Shown here: positions 1-8,172 of the stretch, one piece after another
Layout: every line of letters begins with the position of its first letter
How positions within the stretch are numbered: position 1 is the first letter of the stretch
Source of the DNA: Nocardia kruczakiae NBRC 101016
GTDB taxonomy: Bacteria > Actinomycetota > Actinomycetes > Mycobacteriales > Mycobacteriaceae
Direction: 5' to 3'
NCBI RefSeq assembly: GCF_001612965.1
Contig: NZ_BDBL01000019.1
Location: 1 to 45,283 of the forward strand
DNA: 45,283 nucleotides
The notes under the pieces: generated by a model
The model's input: only the letters and a program-made list of their open reading frames with translations
Told to the model about the DNA's origin: nothing
Database searches by the model: none
Translations under genes and position numbers: made by a program

Positions 1-932
1 ACCTCCGTGGTCGCGTGACCGGTCAGGGAAAGGAAAACGTCGTCGAGATCGGGGGTGTGGACGGTGACCTCCTCGGCCTCGACCGAGGACTCGGCGAGCC
101 GATCCAGCAGGTGGCGTAGCGATTTCGTGCCGCCGTTGCCGGGGACGCGCAGGGTCAGCGCGCTGTCGTCACGGGTGGCGCCGGGCAGGCTGCGCGCGGC
201 GGCATCCAGTTCCTCGGGTTGGGTGAAACGAAGCTGGATGTGGCTGCCGGGGACCAGGCGCTTGAGGTCGTCGGGTGTGCCTTCGGCGACGATGCGCCCC
301 TGGTCGAGTACCGCGATCCGGTCGGCCAGCTGGTCGGCTTCCTCGAGGTACTGGGTGGTGAGGAAGATCGTCACGCCCTCGGAGGTCAACTCCCGCACGA
401 TGTCCCACATGGTGCGCCGGCTGCGCGGGTCCAGTCCGGTGGTCGGCTCGTCCAGGAATACGATCTGCGGTTTGGTGACCAGCGTCATCGCCAGATCCAG
501 CTTCCGGCGCATACCGCCGGAGTAGGTCGCTGCCCGCTTACCCGCGGACTCCACCAGATCGAACCGCTCCAGCAGGTCGGCCACCACCCGCTTGCCCGCA
601 TCTCCGCGCAGGCGATGCAGCCCCGCCATCAGGCGCAGGTTCTCCTCCCCCGTCAGCAGATCGTCCACCGCCGCGAACTGACCGGTCACCCCGATCGCCG
701 CCCGCACGGCCTTGCCCTCGGTGGCCAGATCGTGCCCCGCGATCCGAGCCGTCCCGCCGTCGGCCTTCGCCAACGTGGTCAACACGTTCACGGTCGTCGT
801 CTTCCCGGCCCCGTTCGGACCGAGCAGCGAGAAGATGGTCCCGGCCTCGATGGTCAGATCGATCCCGTCGAGGATCGTCTTGTCCCCGTATGCCTTCCGC
901 AACCCGGAGGCGGCAATTGCTGTGCTGTTCAT
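1..932 (-). CDS. ABC transporter ATP-binding protein, DrrA (daunorubicin-resistance) type, 3' end cut by window
   Basis: ATPase subunit of a drug/lipid-type ABC exporter; it would work with a membrane permease that should follow beyond the left edge. Translating the minus strand from ATG at 932 gives about 310 residues with Walker A GPNGAGKTT (about residues 38-46), signature YSGGMRRKL, Walker B IVFLDEPTTGLD, and a switch-region TTQYLEEADQLADRI, which is typical of the DrrA subfamily (Q in place of the usual H). The C-terminal part after the nucleotide-binding domain (LKRLVPGSHIQLRF onward) also fits DrrA-like proteins. The stop codon is outside the window. The gene is third in a minus-strand series after the WYL regulator and the VOC protein; VOC stop to ATPase start is about 80 bases. 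Substrate cannot be told from sequence. Confidence 0.93.
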   Translation of the reverse strand, partial: MNSTAIAASGLRKAYGDKTILDGIDLTIEAGTIFSLLGPNGAGKTTTVNVLTTLAKADGGTARIAGHDLATEGKAVRAAIGVTGQFAAVDDLLTGEENLRLMAGLHRLRGDAGKRVVADLLERFDLVESAGKRAATYSGGMRRKLDLAMTLVTKPQIVFLDEPTTGLDPRSRRTMWDIVRELTSEGVTIFLTTQYLEEADQLADRIAVLDQGRIVAEGTPDDLKRLVPGSHIQLRFTQPEELDAAARSLPGATRDDSALTLRVPGNGGTKSLRHLLDRLAESSVEAEEVTVHTPDLDDVFLSLTGHATTE

Positions 933-1010
933 GGGGACAACTGTGCGGTGGCCGGCTGATACGCCCCTGACGCCGGCCTGATACGACCGCTGATACGGAG
1001 TTTCCCCTGG

Positions 1011-1451
1011 TCAGCCGATTTCCTCGGCCAAGCCGACGATGATGCCCTCGGGACCACGGACGTAGCAGAGCCGGAAGATCTGCTCGTACTGCTCCACTGT
1101 GCCGACGAGTTCGGCGCCGTGCGCACTCAGGCGGGAGATGACGTCGTCGATATCGTCGACGGCGAACATGATGCGGCGAATGCCGAGTGTGTTGGCGGGC
1201 GCGTGCTGCGGCTCGGACCGGATCGGTTGCGGCTGGTGGAACATCGCGAGTTCCACCCGGCCGTGACCGTCGGGAGTTCGCAGCATCGCGACCTCCTGCC
1301 GCACATCGTCGACTCCGATGATGCGTTCCACCCACCGCCCCTCGACCGGCCCCCTGTTCTCCAGTTCCATACCGAGTTCGACGAAGAACGCGATCACCGC
1401 GTCGATGTCCTCGACCACGATGAGCACGTTGTCCATCCGCTTGATCGCCAC
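1011..1451 (-). CDS. VOC (glyoxalase/bleomycin-resistance) family protein
   Basis: Predicted 146-residue vicinal-oxygen-chelate fold protein. It has two beta-alpha-beta-beta-beta halves: MDNVLIVVEDIDAVIAFF at the start and IRRIMFAVDDIDDVISRL in the second half, ending YVRGPEGIIVGLAEEIG, the usual C-terminal strand of this family. I chose GTG at 1451 because GGAGAGA lies about 5 bases upstream; an in-frame ATG at 1502 would add 17 residues. VOC proteins may be dioxygenases, isomerases, glutathione/thiol transferases or antibiotic-binding proteins, and nothing here fixes which. Its position beside a DrrA-type ATPase is compatible with a detoxification role, but that is inference. Confidence 0.85.
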   Translation of the reverse strand: MAIKRMDNVLIVVEDIDAVIAFFVELGMELENRGPVEGRWVERIIGVDDVRQEVAMLRTPDGHGRVELAMFHQPQPIRSEPQHAPANTLGIRRIMFAVDDIDDVISRLSAHGAELVGTVEQYEQIFRLCYVRGPEGIIVGLAEEIG

Positions 1452-1604
1452 AGTCTCTCCTTCGATCGCAGGCCCACGGAGTCGTCGTGAGTCCTTGATC
1501 ATGACGCGCTGCCGCACCGAAACTCATCGGGGGGATCAGTGGCGGAAGGACGGCCGGTGTGGTGAGGCCGGCGTCGGGGCAGGGAGCTCCTGCCCGGCCC
1601 GGTG

Positions 1605-2564
1605 CTATCCACCTGCCGCGCGGGTGAATCGGCCCGCGAGGGCCCGCAGCTGTTCCACCAGTTCCGGCGGCGATTCGACCTCGAATTCCACATCGAGCAT
1701 GCCGACCGCCAGCGCCACCAAAGCATAGGAGTCCGAACCCATTTCGAGGCGGCAGGTGTGCTCGTCGATCGGCGTGACCAAACCCTCGATGCGCCCGGCC
1801 AGTCGTTCCGCGGGAACGTGGACGCGCATGACCGAGCGATACGGCCACATCGCGAAACCCATCGTGCGACGCAGGTAGGCGACGACGTCGCCGTCGGGTG
1901 ACGGACGGTGCGTGAAGCGCGGACCGTTGGGGGTCCGCAGCGACATGCGGTCGACGCGGTAGGTGCGCCAGTCGGCCCGGTCGCTGTCCCAGCCGACGAG
2001 ATACCACCGATGACTCCAATGCGCGATGCGATGCGGCTCCACGGTGCGCCGGGTGTCCTCGCCCGCATGACTGCGATAGTCGAAGCGCAGCGTTTCGGCG
2101 GCGCGAATGGCGGCGGAGATGGCGGTGAGCTGATCGGCGTCGACAGCGGGGCCCGGATCGTAGCGGGGTGGCATGGCGATCACGGCGCCGCGCAGTGCGT
2201 CGACGCGGTGGCGCAGCCGGGCCGGAAGTACTTGTTGCATCTTGGTCAGCGCACGCAGCGAGGTTTCCTCGATGCCGGCGACATTGCCGGTGGTGTTGGT
2301 CTGCAATCCGATGGTGACGGCCACCGCTTCGTCGTCGTCCAGCAGCAGCGGCGGGAGTGACGCACCGGCGCCGAGACGGTAGCCGCCCTCCGGCCCCATC
2401 ACGCCGTGCACGGGATATCCCAATTCGCGCAGGCGTTCCACATCGCGCCGGACGGTGCGAGTGGTGACGTCGAGTCGTTGGGCCAGCTCCGTTCCGGTCC
2501 AGTCGCGATGGGTCTGCAACAGCGACAGCAATCGCAACAGCCGCGCCGGCGTGGTTTCGGGCAT
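1605..2564 (-). CDS. WYL-domain transcriptional regulator (YafY-type)
   Basis: 319-residue DNA-binding regulator. The N-terminus (PARLLRLLSLLQTHRDWTG) begins an HTH_11 winged helix, with recognition region ELAQRLDVTTRTVRRDVERL at about residues 22-41; the central and C-terminal part is a WYL domain (RIAHWSHRWYLVGWD) plus the WCX extension. ATG at 2564 is the start because the family N-terminus begins there; upstream in-frame codons run through the divergent promoter. It is divergent from the epoxide hydrolase at 2626 with only 61 bases between, and that gap contains a centred palindrome (2586-2604). It therefore probably represses itself and the hydrolase. The protein closely resembles the second WYL regulator at 22317 (shared LRELGYPVH, GGYR, LLLDDDEAVAV). 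Confidence 0.93.
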   Translation of the reverse strand: MPETTPARLLRLLSLLQTHRDWTGTELAQRLDVTTRTVRRDVERLRELGYPVHGVMGPEGGYRLGAGASLPPLLLDDDEAVAVTIGLQTNTTGNVAGIEETSLRALTKMQQVLPARLRHRVDALRGAVIAMPPRYDPGPAVDADQLTAISAAIRAAETLRFDYRSHAGEDTRRTVEPHRIAHWSHRWYLVGWDSDRADWRTYRVDRMSLRTPNGPRFTHRPSPDGDVVAYLRRTMGFAMWPYRSVMRVHVPAERLAGRIEGLVTPIDEHTCRLEMGSDSYALVALAVGMLDVEFEVESPPELVEQLRALAGRFTRAAGG

Positions 2565-2585
2565 GGATCGATCATCTCGCACGAG

Positions 2586-2604
2586 TAGGACCGTTTCCGT
2601 CCTA
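2586..2604. promoter_or_regulatory. Candidate WYL-regulator operator, TAGGAC-N7-GTCCTA
   Basis: Perfect 6-base inverted repeat TAGGAC/GTCCTA around a 7-base centre. It is exactly central in the intergenic gap, with 21 bases to the regulator start (2564) and 21 bases to the epoxide hydrolase start (2626). The outer TAGG-N11-CCTA pattern recurs at 22270-22288 in front of the second WYL regulator, which is the main support for calling it an operator. Confidence 0.7.
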
Positions 2605-2625
2605 TACGCGGTGAATGCTCCACTC

Positions 2626-3777
2626 ATGACCGATACGACGATCACCCCGTTCCGCATCGACATTCCGCAGGAAGACCTGGACGAACTGAACTTTCGGCTC
2701 GCGCGCACCCGATGGACCGATGCCCTGCCGGGTGTCGGCTGGTCGTACGGGGTCGATCGCGACTACCTGATCGATCTGGCCGAGTACTGGCGCACCGGCT
2801 ACGACTGGCGCGAGCACGAGTCCAGATTGAACAAGGTCCCGCAGTTTCTCACCGAAATCGACGGGCAGACAGTGCATTTCATGCATGCCCGCTCTCCCGA
2901 ACCCGCCGCGACGCCACTGATCCTCACCCACGGCTGGCCCAGCACGCCCGCCGACTTCCTCGACATCCTCGGACCACTGACCGATCCGCGCGCGTACGGC
3001 GGGGATCCGGCCGACGCGTTCCACGTGGTGGCACCGTCGGTGCCGGGCTTCGGATTCTCCGGCCCGACTCACGAAACCGGTTGGGACGTACCGCGAATCG
3101 CGCGCACATGGGCGACGCTGATGGAACGGCTCGGCTACGAACGCTACGGCGCCCAAGGTGGCGACTACGGCAGTCTCATCTCCCCCGCCCTGGGCCGGGT
3201 CGAACCGGACAAGGTGATCGGCGTGCACGTCAACGCGCTGGCCGACGCCGCGACCGCGACCGGATCCGGCCGCGAACTCGACGAACTGTCGGAAGCGGAC
3301 CGCGCGAAGGCCGTCGCGAACCAGCTGTGGTGGTACGGCCACAACGGCTACGCGACCCAGATGGCGTTGCGGCCGCAGACCATCGCCTACGCCCTCAACG
3401 ACTCACCGGTCGGCCAGCTCGCCTGGAATCTCGAATGGTTCGTCGACTGGGATCCCACGGCGACCGACCAAGCGCCGGTCGATCGCGACATCATCCTGAC
3501 CGACGTCACGACCTATTGGCTCACCGGCACCGCGGGTTCCGCGGCCCGGATCTACCGCGAGTCCGGGGCCTCGTGGGGCAGCAGACCCGCGGCGTCGGGC
3601 GTGCCCACCGCGGTCGCGAACTTCCGGGGCGATCGGGCCGTTCGCGGCTTGGCGGAGTCGGCCAACACGATCGTGCGCTGGAACGAGTACCCCGTGGGCG
3701 GCCACTTCGCTTCCCTCCAGGCGCCCGCGGAACTCGTCACCGATATTCGCGAATTCTTCCGATCGGTCGCCGGCTGA
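2626..3777 (+). CDS. Epoxide hydrolase, EHN-domain alpha/beta-hydrolase
   Basis: 383-residue enzyme that opens epoxides to diols. The N-terminal EHN segment (TPFRIDIPQEDLDELNFRL, then RTRW and the WREHE region) covers about residues 7-110. The alpha/beta-hydrolase core follows, with oxyanion-hole motif HGWP (102-105), nucleophile Asp180 in QGGDYGS, and the catalytic His at about 360 in GGHFAS. Length and motif order match microsomal-type bacterial epoxide hydrolases. ATG at 2626 starts the conserved EHN segment; longer reading frames overlap the divergent regulator. No strong Shine-Dalgarno is visible. Expression is probably controlled by the neighbouring WYL regulator. It may detoxify epoxides or act on a dedicated metabolite. 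Confidence 0.93.
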   Translation: MTDTTITPFRIDIPQEDLDELNFRLARTRWTDALPGVGWSYGVDRDYLIDLAEYWRTGYDWREHESRLNKVPQFLTEIDGQTVHFMHARSPEPAATPLILTHGWPSTPADFLDILGPLTDPRAYGGDPADAFHVVAPSVPGFGFSGPTHETGWDVPRIARTWATLMERLGYERYGAQGGDYGSLISPALGRVEPDKVIGVHVNALADAATATGSGRELDELSEADRAKAVANQLWWYGHNGYATQMALRPQTIAYALNDSPVGQLAWNLEWFVDWDPTATDQAPVDRDIILTDVTTYWLTGTAGSAARIYRESGASWGSRPAASGVPTAVANFRGDRAVRGLAESANTIVRWNEYPVGGHFASLQAPAELVTDIREFFRSVAG

Positions 3778-3783
3778 CCGCCG

Positions 3784-3836
3784 GGACCGATTCCGGTGCG
3801 GGAGGTGAATCGCTTATCCCGCAACGGAATCGGTCC
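3784..3836. terminator. Bidirectional hairpin between convergent genes
   Basis: Arms 3784-3802 and 3818-3836 are 19 bases long with a single mismatch (GGACCGATTCCG...TGCGGG against CCCGCA...CGGAATCGGTCC). The right arm lies inside the last codons of the TetR gene, whose stop is at 3814-3816, and the left arm follows the epoxide hydrolase stop (3775-3777). No T-run is obvious, as is common in actinobacteria. Confidence 0.75.
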
Positions 3837-4407
3837 TCGGCGCGACCGCCCACGCCCCCTCGACCATCGCGAAGATCTCGTCGACCGCGGCATCCGGATC
3901 GGCCGACTCGCGAGCCAGCGAGTAGGCGTCGATCACGAATCTCGCGATCGTCCGGCAGGCCGTCGGAGTGCGAGACAGTTCCGGGTCCGCCCCGATGGCC
4001 GTCGCCAGCGACTCGGCGTGCCGCAGCCGCATCGACTCCTCGTACTGCCGCAGAGCGGGCGAGTCGTCGATCATGCGCCAGATCGGATCCGCGCCTTCCG
4101 CAGTGCAATGCCGGACCAGCGTGAGAATCTCGCGCCGCAGCACGGGCATGAGCGGCTCCCCCGCGGCCCGGTCGGTGACCGCCCGGGTGAGGCGCTGTTC
4201 GAAGTCGTCGTCCCGCTCGAAAACCAGCGCTTCCTTCGAGGCGAAGTGGGAGAACAGCGTGGTCACCGCCACATCGGCTTCGGCGGCCACATCCCGGATA
4301 CCGACCGCGTCGTACCCGCGCTCGAGAAAGAGCCGCAGCGCGGTATCGGCGATCTTCTGGCGGGTCGCGGCCTTCTTCCGCTCACGACGTCCGGTCGGCG
4401 CAGTCAC
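3814..4407 (-). CDS. TetR/AcrR family transcriptional regulator
   Basis: 197-residue repressor-type protein. The N-terminal basic stretch (RRERKKAATRQKIADTALRLF) leads into the TetR helix-turn-helix: VAAEADVAVTTLFSHFASKE, about residues 40-59. The remainder is a helical ligand-binding domain with no diagnostic motif. Start is GTG at 4407. It is divergent from the quinone oxidoreductase at 4478, with a 70-base gap containing a perfect 9-base inverted repeat, so autoregulation and repression of that enzyme are likely. The inducer is not apparent; quinones or electrophiles are plausible given the target. Confidence 0.93.
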   Translation of the reverse strand: MTAPTGRRERKKAATRQKIADTALRLFLERGYDAVGIRDVAAEADVAVTTLFSHFASKEALVFERDDDFEQRLTRAVTDRAAGEPLMPVLRREILTLVRHCTAEGADPIWRMIDDSPALRQYEESMRLRHAESLATAIGADPELSRTPTACRTIARFVIDAYSLARESADPDAAVDEIFAMVEGAWAVAPRTDSVAG

Positions 4408-4446
4408 CTCTGGATGCTATCAAGTATGAAAAACTAACAACTACAA

Positions 4447-4465
4447 AACACTAACTGTTAGTGTT
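4447..4465. promoter_or_regulatory. Candidate TetR operator, AACACTAAC-T-GTTAGTGTT
   Basis: A perfect 19-base palindrome lies between the divergent TetR gene and quinone oxidoreductase gene. A further overlapping half site (TTAGTGT, 4464-4470) follows, so a second dimer could bind. The right edge is only 12 bases from the ATG at 4478, so a bound dimer would cover the start region. TetR regulators typically bind 15-20 base palindromes at this kind of position. Confidence 0.8.
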
Positions 4466-4477
4466 AGTGTCGTTCGC

Positions 4478-5371
4478 ATGAAGAAGGTGAGTTTCGCCGA
4501 GTTCGGCGGCCCGGAAGTCCTGCAACTCGTAGACGCCGAGGAGCCGCACGCGGGCCCCGGGCAGATCCGCATCGCCGTGCGTGCGGCAGGCGTGAACCCC
4601 GTCGACTGGCGGATTCGCGAAGGGCAGTTCCAGCAGGCCCATCCGCTCGAGTTGCCCGCCGGAGTCGGACAGGACGCGGCCGGGGTGGTGGACGAGATCG
4701 GCGCGGGCGTAACGGGATTCGCGATCGGTGACTCCGTATTCGGCGAAGGTTCGAGCACCTGTGCCGAGTTCGCGGTGTTGTCGGTGTGGGCCCACATGCC
4801 CGACGGCCTCGCGTTCGAGGAAGCGGCCGGCTATCCGTCCGTGGTGGAGACGGCATTGCGCATCATCGACCAGGTGGGCGCGCGGCCTGGACACACGCTG
4901 CTGGTCAGCGGCGCGTCGGGCGGGGTCGGATCGGCGGTGCTCCAGATCGCCCGCGAGCGCGGCATCAGGGTGATCGGCACGGCCGGGGCGGCGAACCAGG
5001 ACTACCTGCGCGGCCTCGGCGCCATCGCCACCACCTACGGCGAGGGCTGGGTCGAGCGAGTACGCCGACTCGGCCGCGTCGACGCGGCCCTCGACCTGGC
5101 CGGTTCGGGCGTCATCCGCGAACTCGTCGAACTGACCGGAGATCCGCAGCGAGTGATCACCATTGCCGACCTCGGCGCACCGGAGTTCGGCGTCCGATTC
5201 TCCGGCGTAGCGGGAAGCATGCGGGACGCACTCGGTGAGGCCGCCGATCTCATCGCGCGGGGAAAGCTGCATATTCCGGTCGAGAAGTCGTACCCCCTCG
5301 CCGACGCCGCCGCGGCGCACATCGACAGCCAGGCCGGGCACACTCGCGGGCGACGAGTCATCGTCGTGTGA
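4478..5371 (+). CDS. NADP-dependent quinone oxidoreductase-like protein (MDR superfamily)
   Basis: 297-residue medium-chain dehydrogenase/reductase of the zinc-free quinone reductase/enoyl reductase type. It has the GroES-like N-terminus (FAEFGGPEVLQLVDAEEP; RAAGVNPVDWRIREG), GQDAAGVVDEIGAGVTGF, and the nucleotide-binding loop LLVSGASGGVGSAV at about residues 143-156. The structural-zinc cysteines of alcohol dehydrogenases are absent. Length (about 300) fits the family. It probably reduces quinones or unsaturated carbonyl compounds with NADPH in the cytosol. It is divergent from a TetR repressor with an operator directly upstream. Confidence 0.92.
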   Translation: MKKVSFAEFGGPEVLQLVDAEEPHAGPGQIRIAVRAAGVNPVDWRIREGQFQQAHPLELPAGVGQDAAGVVDEIGAGVTGFAIGDSVFGEGSSTCAEFAVLSVWAHMPDGLAFEEAAGYPSVVETALRIIDQVGARPGHTLLVSGASGGVGSAVLQIARERGIRVIGTAGAANQDYLRGLGAIATTYGEGWVERVRRLGRVDAALDLAGSGVIRELVELTGDPQRVITIADLGAPEFGVRFSGVAGSMRDALGEAADLIARGKLHIPVEKSYPLADAAAAHIDSQAGHTRGRRVIVV

Positions 5372-5509
5372 ACGTTCCGGAGTCGCATCGGCTCGGGCGG
5401 TCGGCGGACGTCATCATCTGCGCGGGCGGGCATTACGACGATTCGACGGCCCGAACGCGACGGCGAATTCTCGCCAGCAGACCGTCGTATCGACCACCAG
5501 GATCGTGGC

Positions 5510-5926
5510 ATGACGGCGGATGTGATGACCACCTTGCGAGCGTTCTATGCGGCCGAAGCGGCCTACCTCACGGAGGGCGCCGAGTTCGGGGAGATGGCTC
5601 GGCATCTGGCGCCCGATGTGGTCATGTACCAAGCGGCGAGCCTGCCCTACGGCGGTGAATGGCACGGCCACGACGGCTTCCGGAAGTTCATCACCGCGAT
5701 GGGCGACAGCTGGGACGGTTTGTGGTTCGACGATCAGCAGTTCCTCAGCGACGGCGACCGGGTGGTCGTTCACAGCCGCGGTCGGTTGCGGGCGCGCCGC
5801 ACCGGTCGTGAACTGAAAACCTCACTGCTGCAATGGATCAGCTTCCGAGACGGGCTGATCACCGAATTCCGGCCCTACTATCACGACACCTCGGCGGTCC
5901 TGGCCGTGCTGGACGAGCAGGTATAG
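5510..5926 (+). CDS. SnoaL-like/NTF2-fold protein
   Basis: 138-residue protein. The helical start (MTTLRAFYAAEAAYLTEG), the VVMYQAASLPYGGEWHGHDGF segment and the C-terminal strands (LQWISFRDGLITEFRPYYHD) are characteristic of the NTF2-like SnoaL/ketosteroid-isomerase fold. Members include polyketide cyclases, epoxide hydrolases, isomerases and many unknowns; no activity can be assigned. An AGGA lies a suitable distance upstream of ATG 5510. It is convergent with the sigma factor gene, with 6 bases between the stops. That sigma factor also carries a SnoaL-like C-terminal domain, but the two sequences do not look like recent duplicates. Confidence 0.85.
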   Translation: MTADVMTTLRAFYAAEAAYLTEGAEFGEMARHLAPDVVMYQAASLPYGGEWHGHDGFRKFITAMGDSWDGLWFDDQQFLSDGDRVVVHSRGRLRARRTGRELKTSLLQWISFRDGLITEFRPYYHDTSAVLAVLDEQV

Positions 5927-5932
5927 GCGCGG

Positions 5933-6880
5933 CTACCACGATTCGATCAGCGGGACATCGTGGTCCTGGCGCTGCCATTCCTCGGTGAGGCGGCCGAGCC
6001 GGTGCCGGGCGGCGATCCCGCGCACGCCCGCGATCTTGTCGTCGCGGACCTCCAGGACCAGCACACCCACGACGCGATCGTCGAGCGTGGCGAGCATGGC
6101 CGGACAGCCGTTGACCACGGCGGCATGGATGGCGGGCGAGCCACCGGCGAGTTTGCGCTTGGCCGGAGACGGTTTGAAGCCGGCCCGCACCGCGCCGGCG
6201 ATCCGCTCCGGCGTCGCGTACCGGATGAGCTTCGCGGTCCATCCCAGGCCGGCGCCGTCGGAGACGCCGGTGGCGTCGGCGGTCAGCAACGCCACCAGCC
6301 GTTCGGTCCGGCCCGAGGAGGCAGCCGCGACGAACGCCTCGACGATCCGGCGCGCGGATGCCCGGTCGGTCTCGGTCGTCGCGCCGGCGGTGGCGATTCG
6401 GCGCCGCGCCCGATGGAGATATTGCTGACTCGCCGATTCGGTGATGTCGAGGATGTCGGCCGTCTCGGCGTGGCTGTACGAAAACGCTTCGCGCAGTACG
6501 TAAACGGCGCGTTCGATCGGCGACAGGCGCTCCATGAGCGTGAGTACCGCCAAGGTCACCGATTCGCGCTGCTCGACGGTCTCGGCCGGGCCCAGCATCG
6601 GATCGCCGTCGAGCAGCGGCTCGGGCATCCAGGCGCCGACCGCGCGTTCGCGCCGCACCGTTGCCGACCGGAGGCGGTCGAGCGCCAGGTTGGTGACGAC
6701 CTTGGTCAGCCACGCCTCGGGCACCTCGACGAACTCCCGGTCGGCGGCCTGCCACCGCAGGAACGCGTCCTGCACCGTGTCCTCGGCGTCGGCGGCCGAG
6801 CCGAGGAGACGGTAGGCGAGCGAGGCCAGCCGATTCCGGCTGGCCTCGAAACGCGCCACGGTGGCGGTATCCATGAGCAC
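5933..6880 (-). CDS. sigJ: ECF41-group (SigJ-type) RNA polymerase sigma factor with C-terminal SnoaL-like domain
   Basis: About 315 residues. Sigma-70 region 2 (RNRLASLAYRLLGSAADAEDTVQDAFLRW) and region 4 (LSPIERAVYVLREAFSYSHAETADIL) are followed by a roughly 130-residue NTF2-like domain. The linker motif WMPEPL (after region 2) is a hallmark of ECF41 factors, which use the C-terminal domain rather than a separate anti-sigma factor for control. The usual DGGGK-type motif appears altered here to DGAGLGWTAK. Start is GTG 6880 or ATG 6874. The gene begins 4 bases after the stop of the upstream flavoprotein, so the two are surely co-transcribed and probably translationally coupled. ECF41 genes are normally linked to an oxidoreductase target gene, as here. 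Confidence 0.93.
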   Translation of the reverse strand: MLMDTATVARFEASRNRLASLAYRLLGSAADAEDTVQDAFLRWQAADREFVEVPEAWLTKVVTNLALDRLRSATVRRERAVGAWMPEPLLDGDPMLGPAETVEQRESVTLAVLTLMERLSPIERAVYVLREAFSYSHAETADILDITESASQQYLHRARRRIATAGATTETDRASARRIVEAFVAAASSGRTERLVALLTADATGVSDGAGLGWTAKLIRYATPERIAGAVRAGFKPSPAKRKLAGGSPAIHAAVVNGCPAMLATLDDRVVGVLVLEVRDDKIAGVRGIAARHRLGRLTEEWQRQDHDVPLIESW

Positions 6881-6884
6881 GACC

Positions 6885-8075
6885 CTATGCGGCGACCACG
6901 CGCGGAGAATGCTCGAGGGCGGCGGTCGCGCGGTACTTGTGACTCGGCTTTCCGAAGGTCGGATGGCTCAGGGTCCAGGCGGCGGTGTCGAGGATCGTCG
7001 ACTTGACGCGTGCGGCCGTTCGTCCGCACAGGGCCCACGACTTCGCGTGCGCGTCGCCGTCGACCAGCTGGAAGATCCCGTCCTTGCGGCCGAGGCTGAT
7101 GTGGTTGCCGACATACGACAGTGAGGTCGTCGATATCTTGCGCCCGGTCCGATCGCCGATGATCGCCGCGGTCGCCTGCATAGCGGTGAATCCGGCCGAC
7201 GCACAGGACATCGGCAACGGCCGGCCGTTCTCGCCGATGACGAAGACACTGTCACCGGCGACATAGACATCCGGATGCGAGACCGACCGCATCTGACGGT
7301 CGACCGTGATCTGACCGTTGGCGATCACCTCCAGGCCGCTCGCGGCGGCAATCGGGTGCACGGCGAAACCCGCGGCCCACACGGTCGCGTCGGAGGCGAA
7401 AACGGTGCCGTCGGTGGCGAGAGCGGCATCTTCCTGAACGGACCCGATCGTGGTGTGTTCGTGCACCGAGATATCGAATCGCTCGAACGCGCGCAACAGA
7501 TGCCTGCGAGCCTTCGCGCCCAGCCAGCCGCCCAGCTCGCCGCTGGTGACGAGCCCGACGCGAAGCCCCGGGCGAGATTCGGCGAATTCGGTGGCAGCCT
7601 CGATCGCGGTCAGGTTTCCGCCGACGACCAGCACCTTCCCGTCTCCGCCCAACTCGTCGAGGCGGGTGCGCAGGCGCAGCGCGGACGGTCGCGCGGCCAC
7701 GTGGAAGGCATGCTCGTGGACGCCGGGAACCCCCTGATCGGCGGCGGTGCTGCCGAGCGCGTAGACGAGGGTGTCGTATCCGAGTCGGTCGATGCCGTCA
7801 CCGTCGGCAACCGTGACCGTCCGGTCCTCGACGTCGACCGCGGTGACCCGCGCTACTCGCAACCGGACGCCCGTACCCGCGAACACCTCAGCCAGCGGCC
7901 GGTGGCGCAGCTCCTGCCCGGCGGCGAGCTGATGCAGCCGCAACCGCTCGACGAAATCGGGTTCGGCATTGACCACCGTGATCTCGAAGTCGTCCGGGTG
8001 GAGTTGGCGGGCCAGGTATCCGGCGGAGAAGGCTCCGGCATATCCGGCCCCGAGAACGACGATGCGGTGCTTCAT
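6885..8075 (-). CDS. NDH-2-like NAD(P)/FAD-dependent oxidoreductase
   Basis: 396-residue flavoprotein of the pyridine nucleotide-disulphide oxidoreductase fold. FAD dinucleotide loop VVLGAGYAG at residues 5-13, second Rossmann motif VLVVGGNLTAIEAATEF for NAD(P)H, and FAD-contacting VYVAGDSVFV. There is no CxxxxC redox disulphide, so it is like type II NADH dehydrogenases or ferredoxin/quinone reductases. AGGAG sits 7 bases before ATG 8075. It is the first gene of a two-gene unit with the ECF41 sigma factor, and an ECF41-like promoter lies 33-60 bases upstream, so it is the probable main target of that sigma factor. Confidence 0.92.
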   Translation of the reverse strand: MKHRIVVLGAGYAGAFSAGYLARQLHPDDFEITVVNAEPDFVERLRLHQLAAGQELRHRPLAEVFAGTGVRLRVARVTAVDVEDRTVTVADGDGIDRLGYDTLVYALGSTAADQGVPGVHEHAFHVAARPSALRLRTRLDELGGDGKVLVVGGNLTAIEAATEFAESRPGLRVGLVTSGELGGWLGAKARRHLLRAFERFDISVHEHTTIGSVQEDAALATDGTVFASDATVWAAGFAVHPIAAASGLEVIANGQITVDRQMRSVSHPDVYVAGDSVFVIGENGRPLPMSCASAGFTAMQATAAIIGDRTGRKISTTSLSYVGNHISLGRKDGIFQLVDGDAHAKSWALCGRTAARVKSTILDTAAWTLSHPTFGKPSHKYRATAALEHSPRVVAA

Positions 8076-8107
8076 GGTTCGCTCCTGTCTGGTTCACGTG
8101 CTCCCTG

Positions 8108-8134
8108 AACGAGACAGGGCGCGAATTCCTGACA
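8108..8134 (-). promoter_or_regulatory. ECF41-type promoter of the flavoprotein–sigma factor operon
   Basis: Read on the minus strand: TGTCAGG (8134-8128), 16 bases, then CGTT (8111-8108). The described ECF41 consensus is TGTCACA-N16-CGTC, so the spacing is exact and 8 of 11 bases match. It lies directly upstream of the flavoprotein start at 8075. The -35 element also sits within a small palindrome, TTCCTGACAGGAA (8126-8138). This supports autoregulation by the sigma factor encoded in the same operon. Confidence 0.65.
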
Positions 8135-8172
8135 GGAACGAATGGTGATGTGGATCACCGTCGCGGTTGCGA

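Noticed and set aside
538..2019. Long minus-strand reading frame of 493 codons
   Set aside because: Arg/Pro/Gly-rich antisense-type composition; it overlaps the ABC, VOC and WYL genes, which have clear domains in other frames.
5368..5658. 96-codon plus-strand frame between the oxidoreductase and SnoaL-like genes
   Set aside because: No protein-like pattern and it overlaps the well-supported SnoaL-like gene in another frame.
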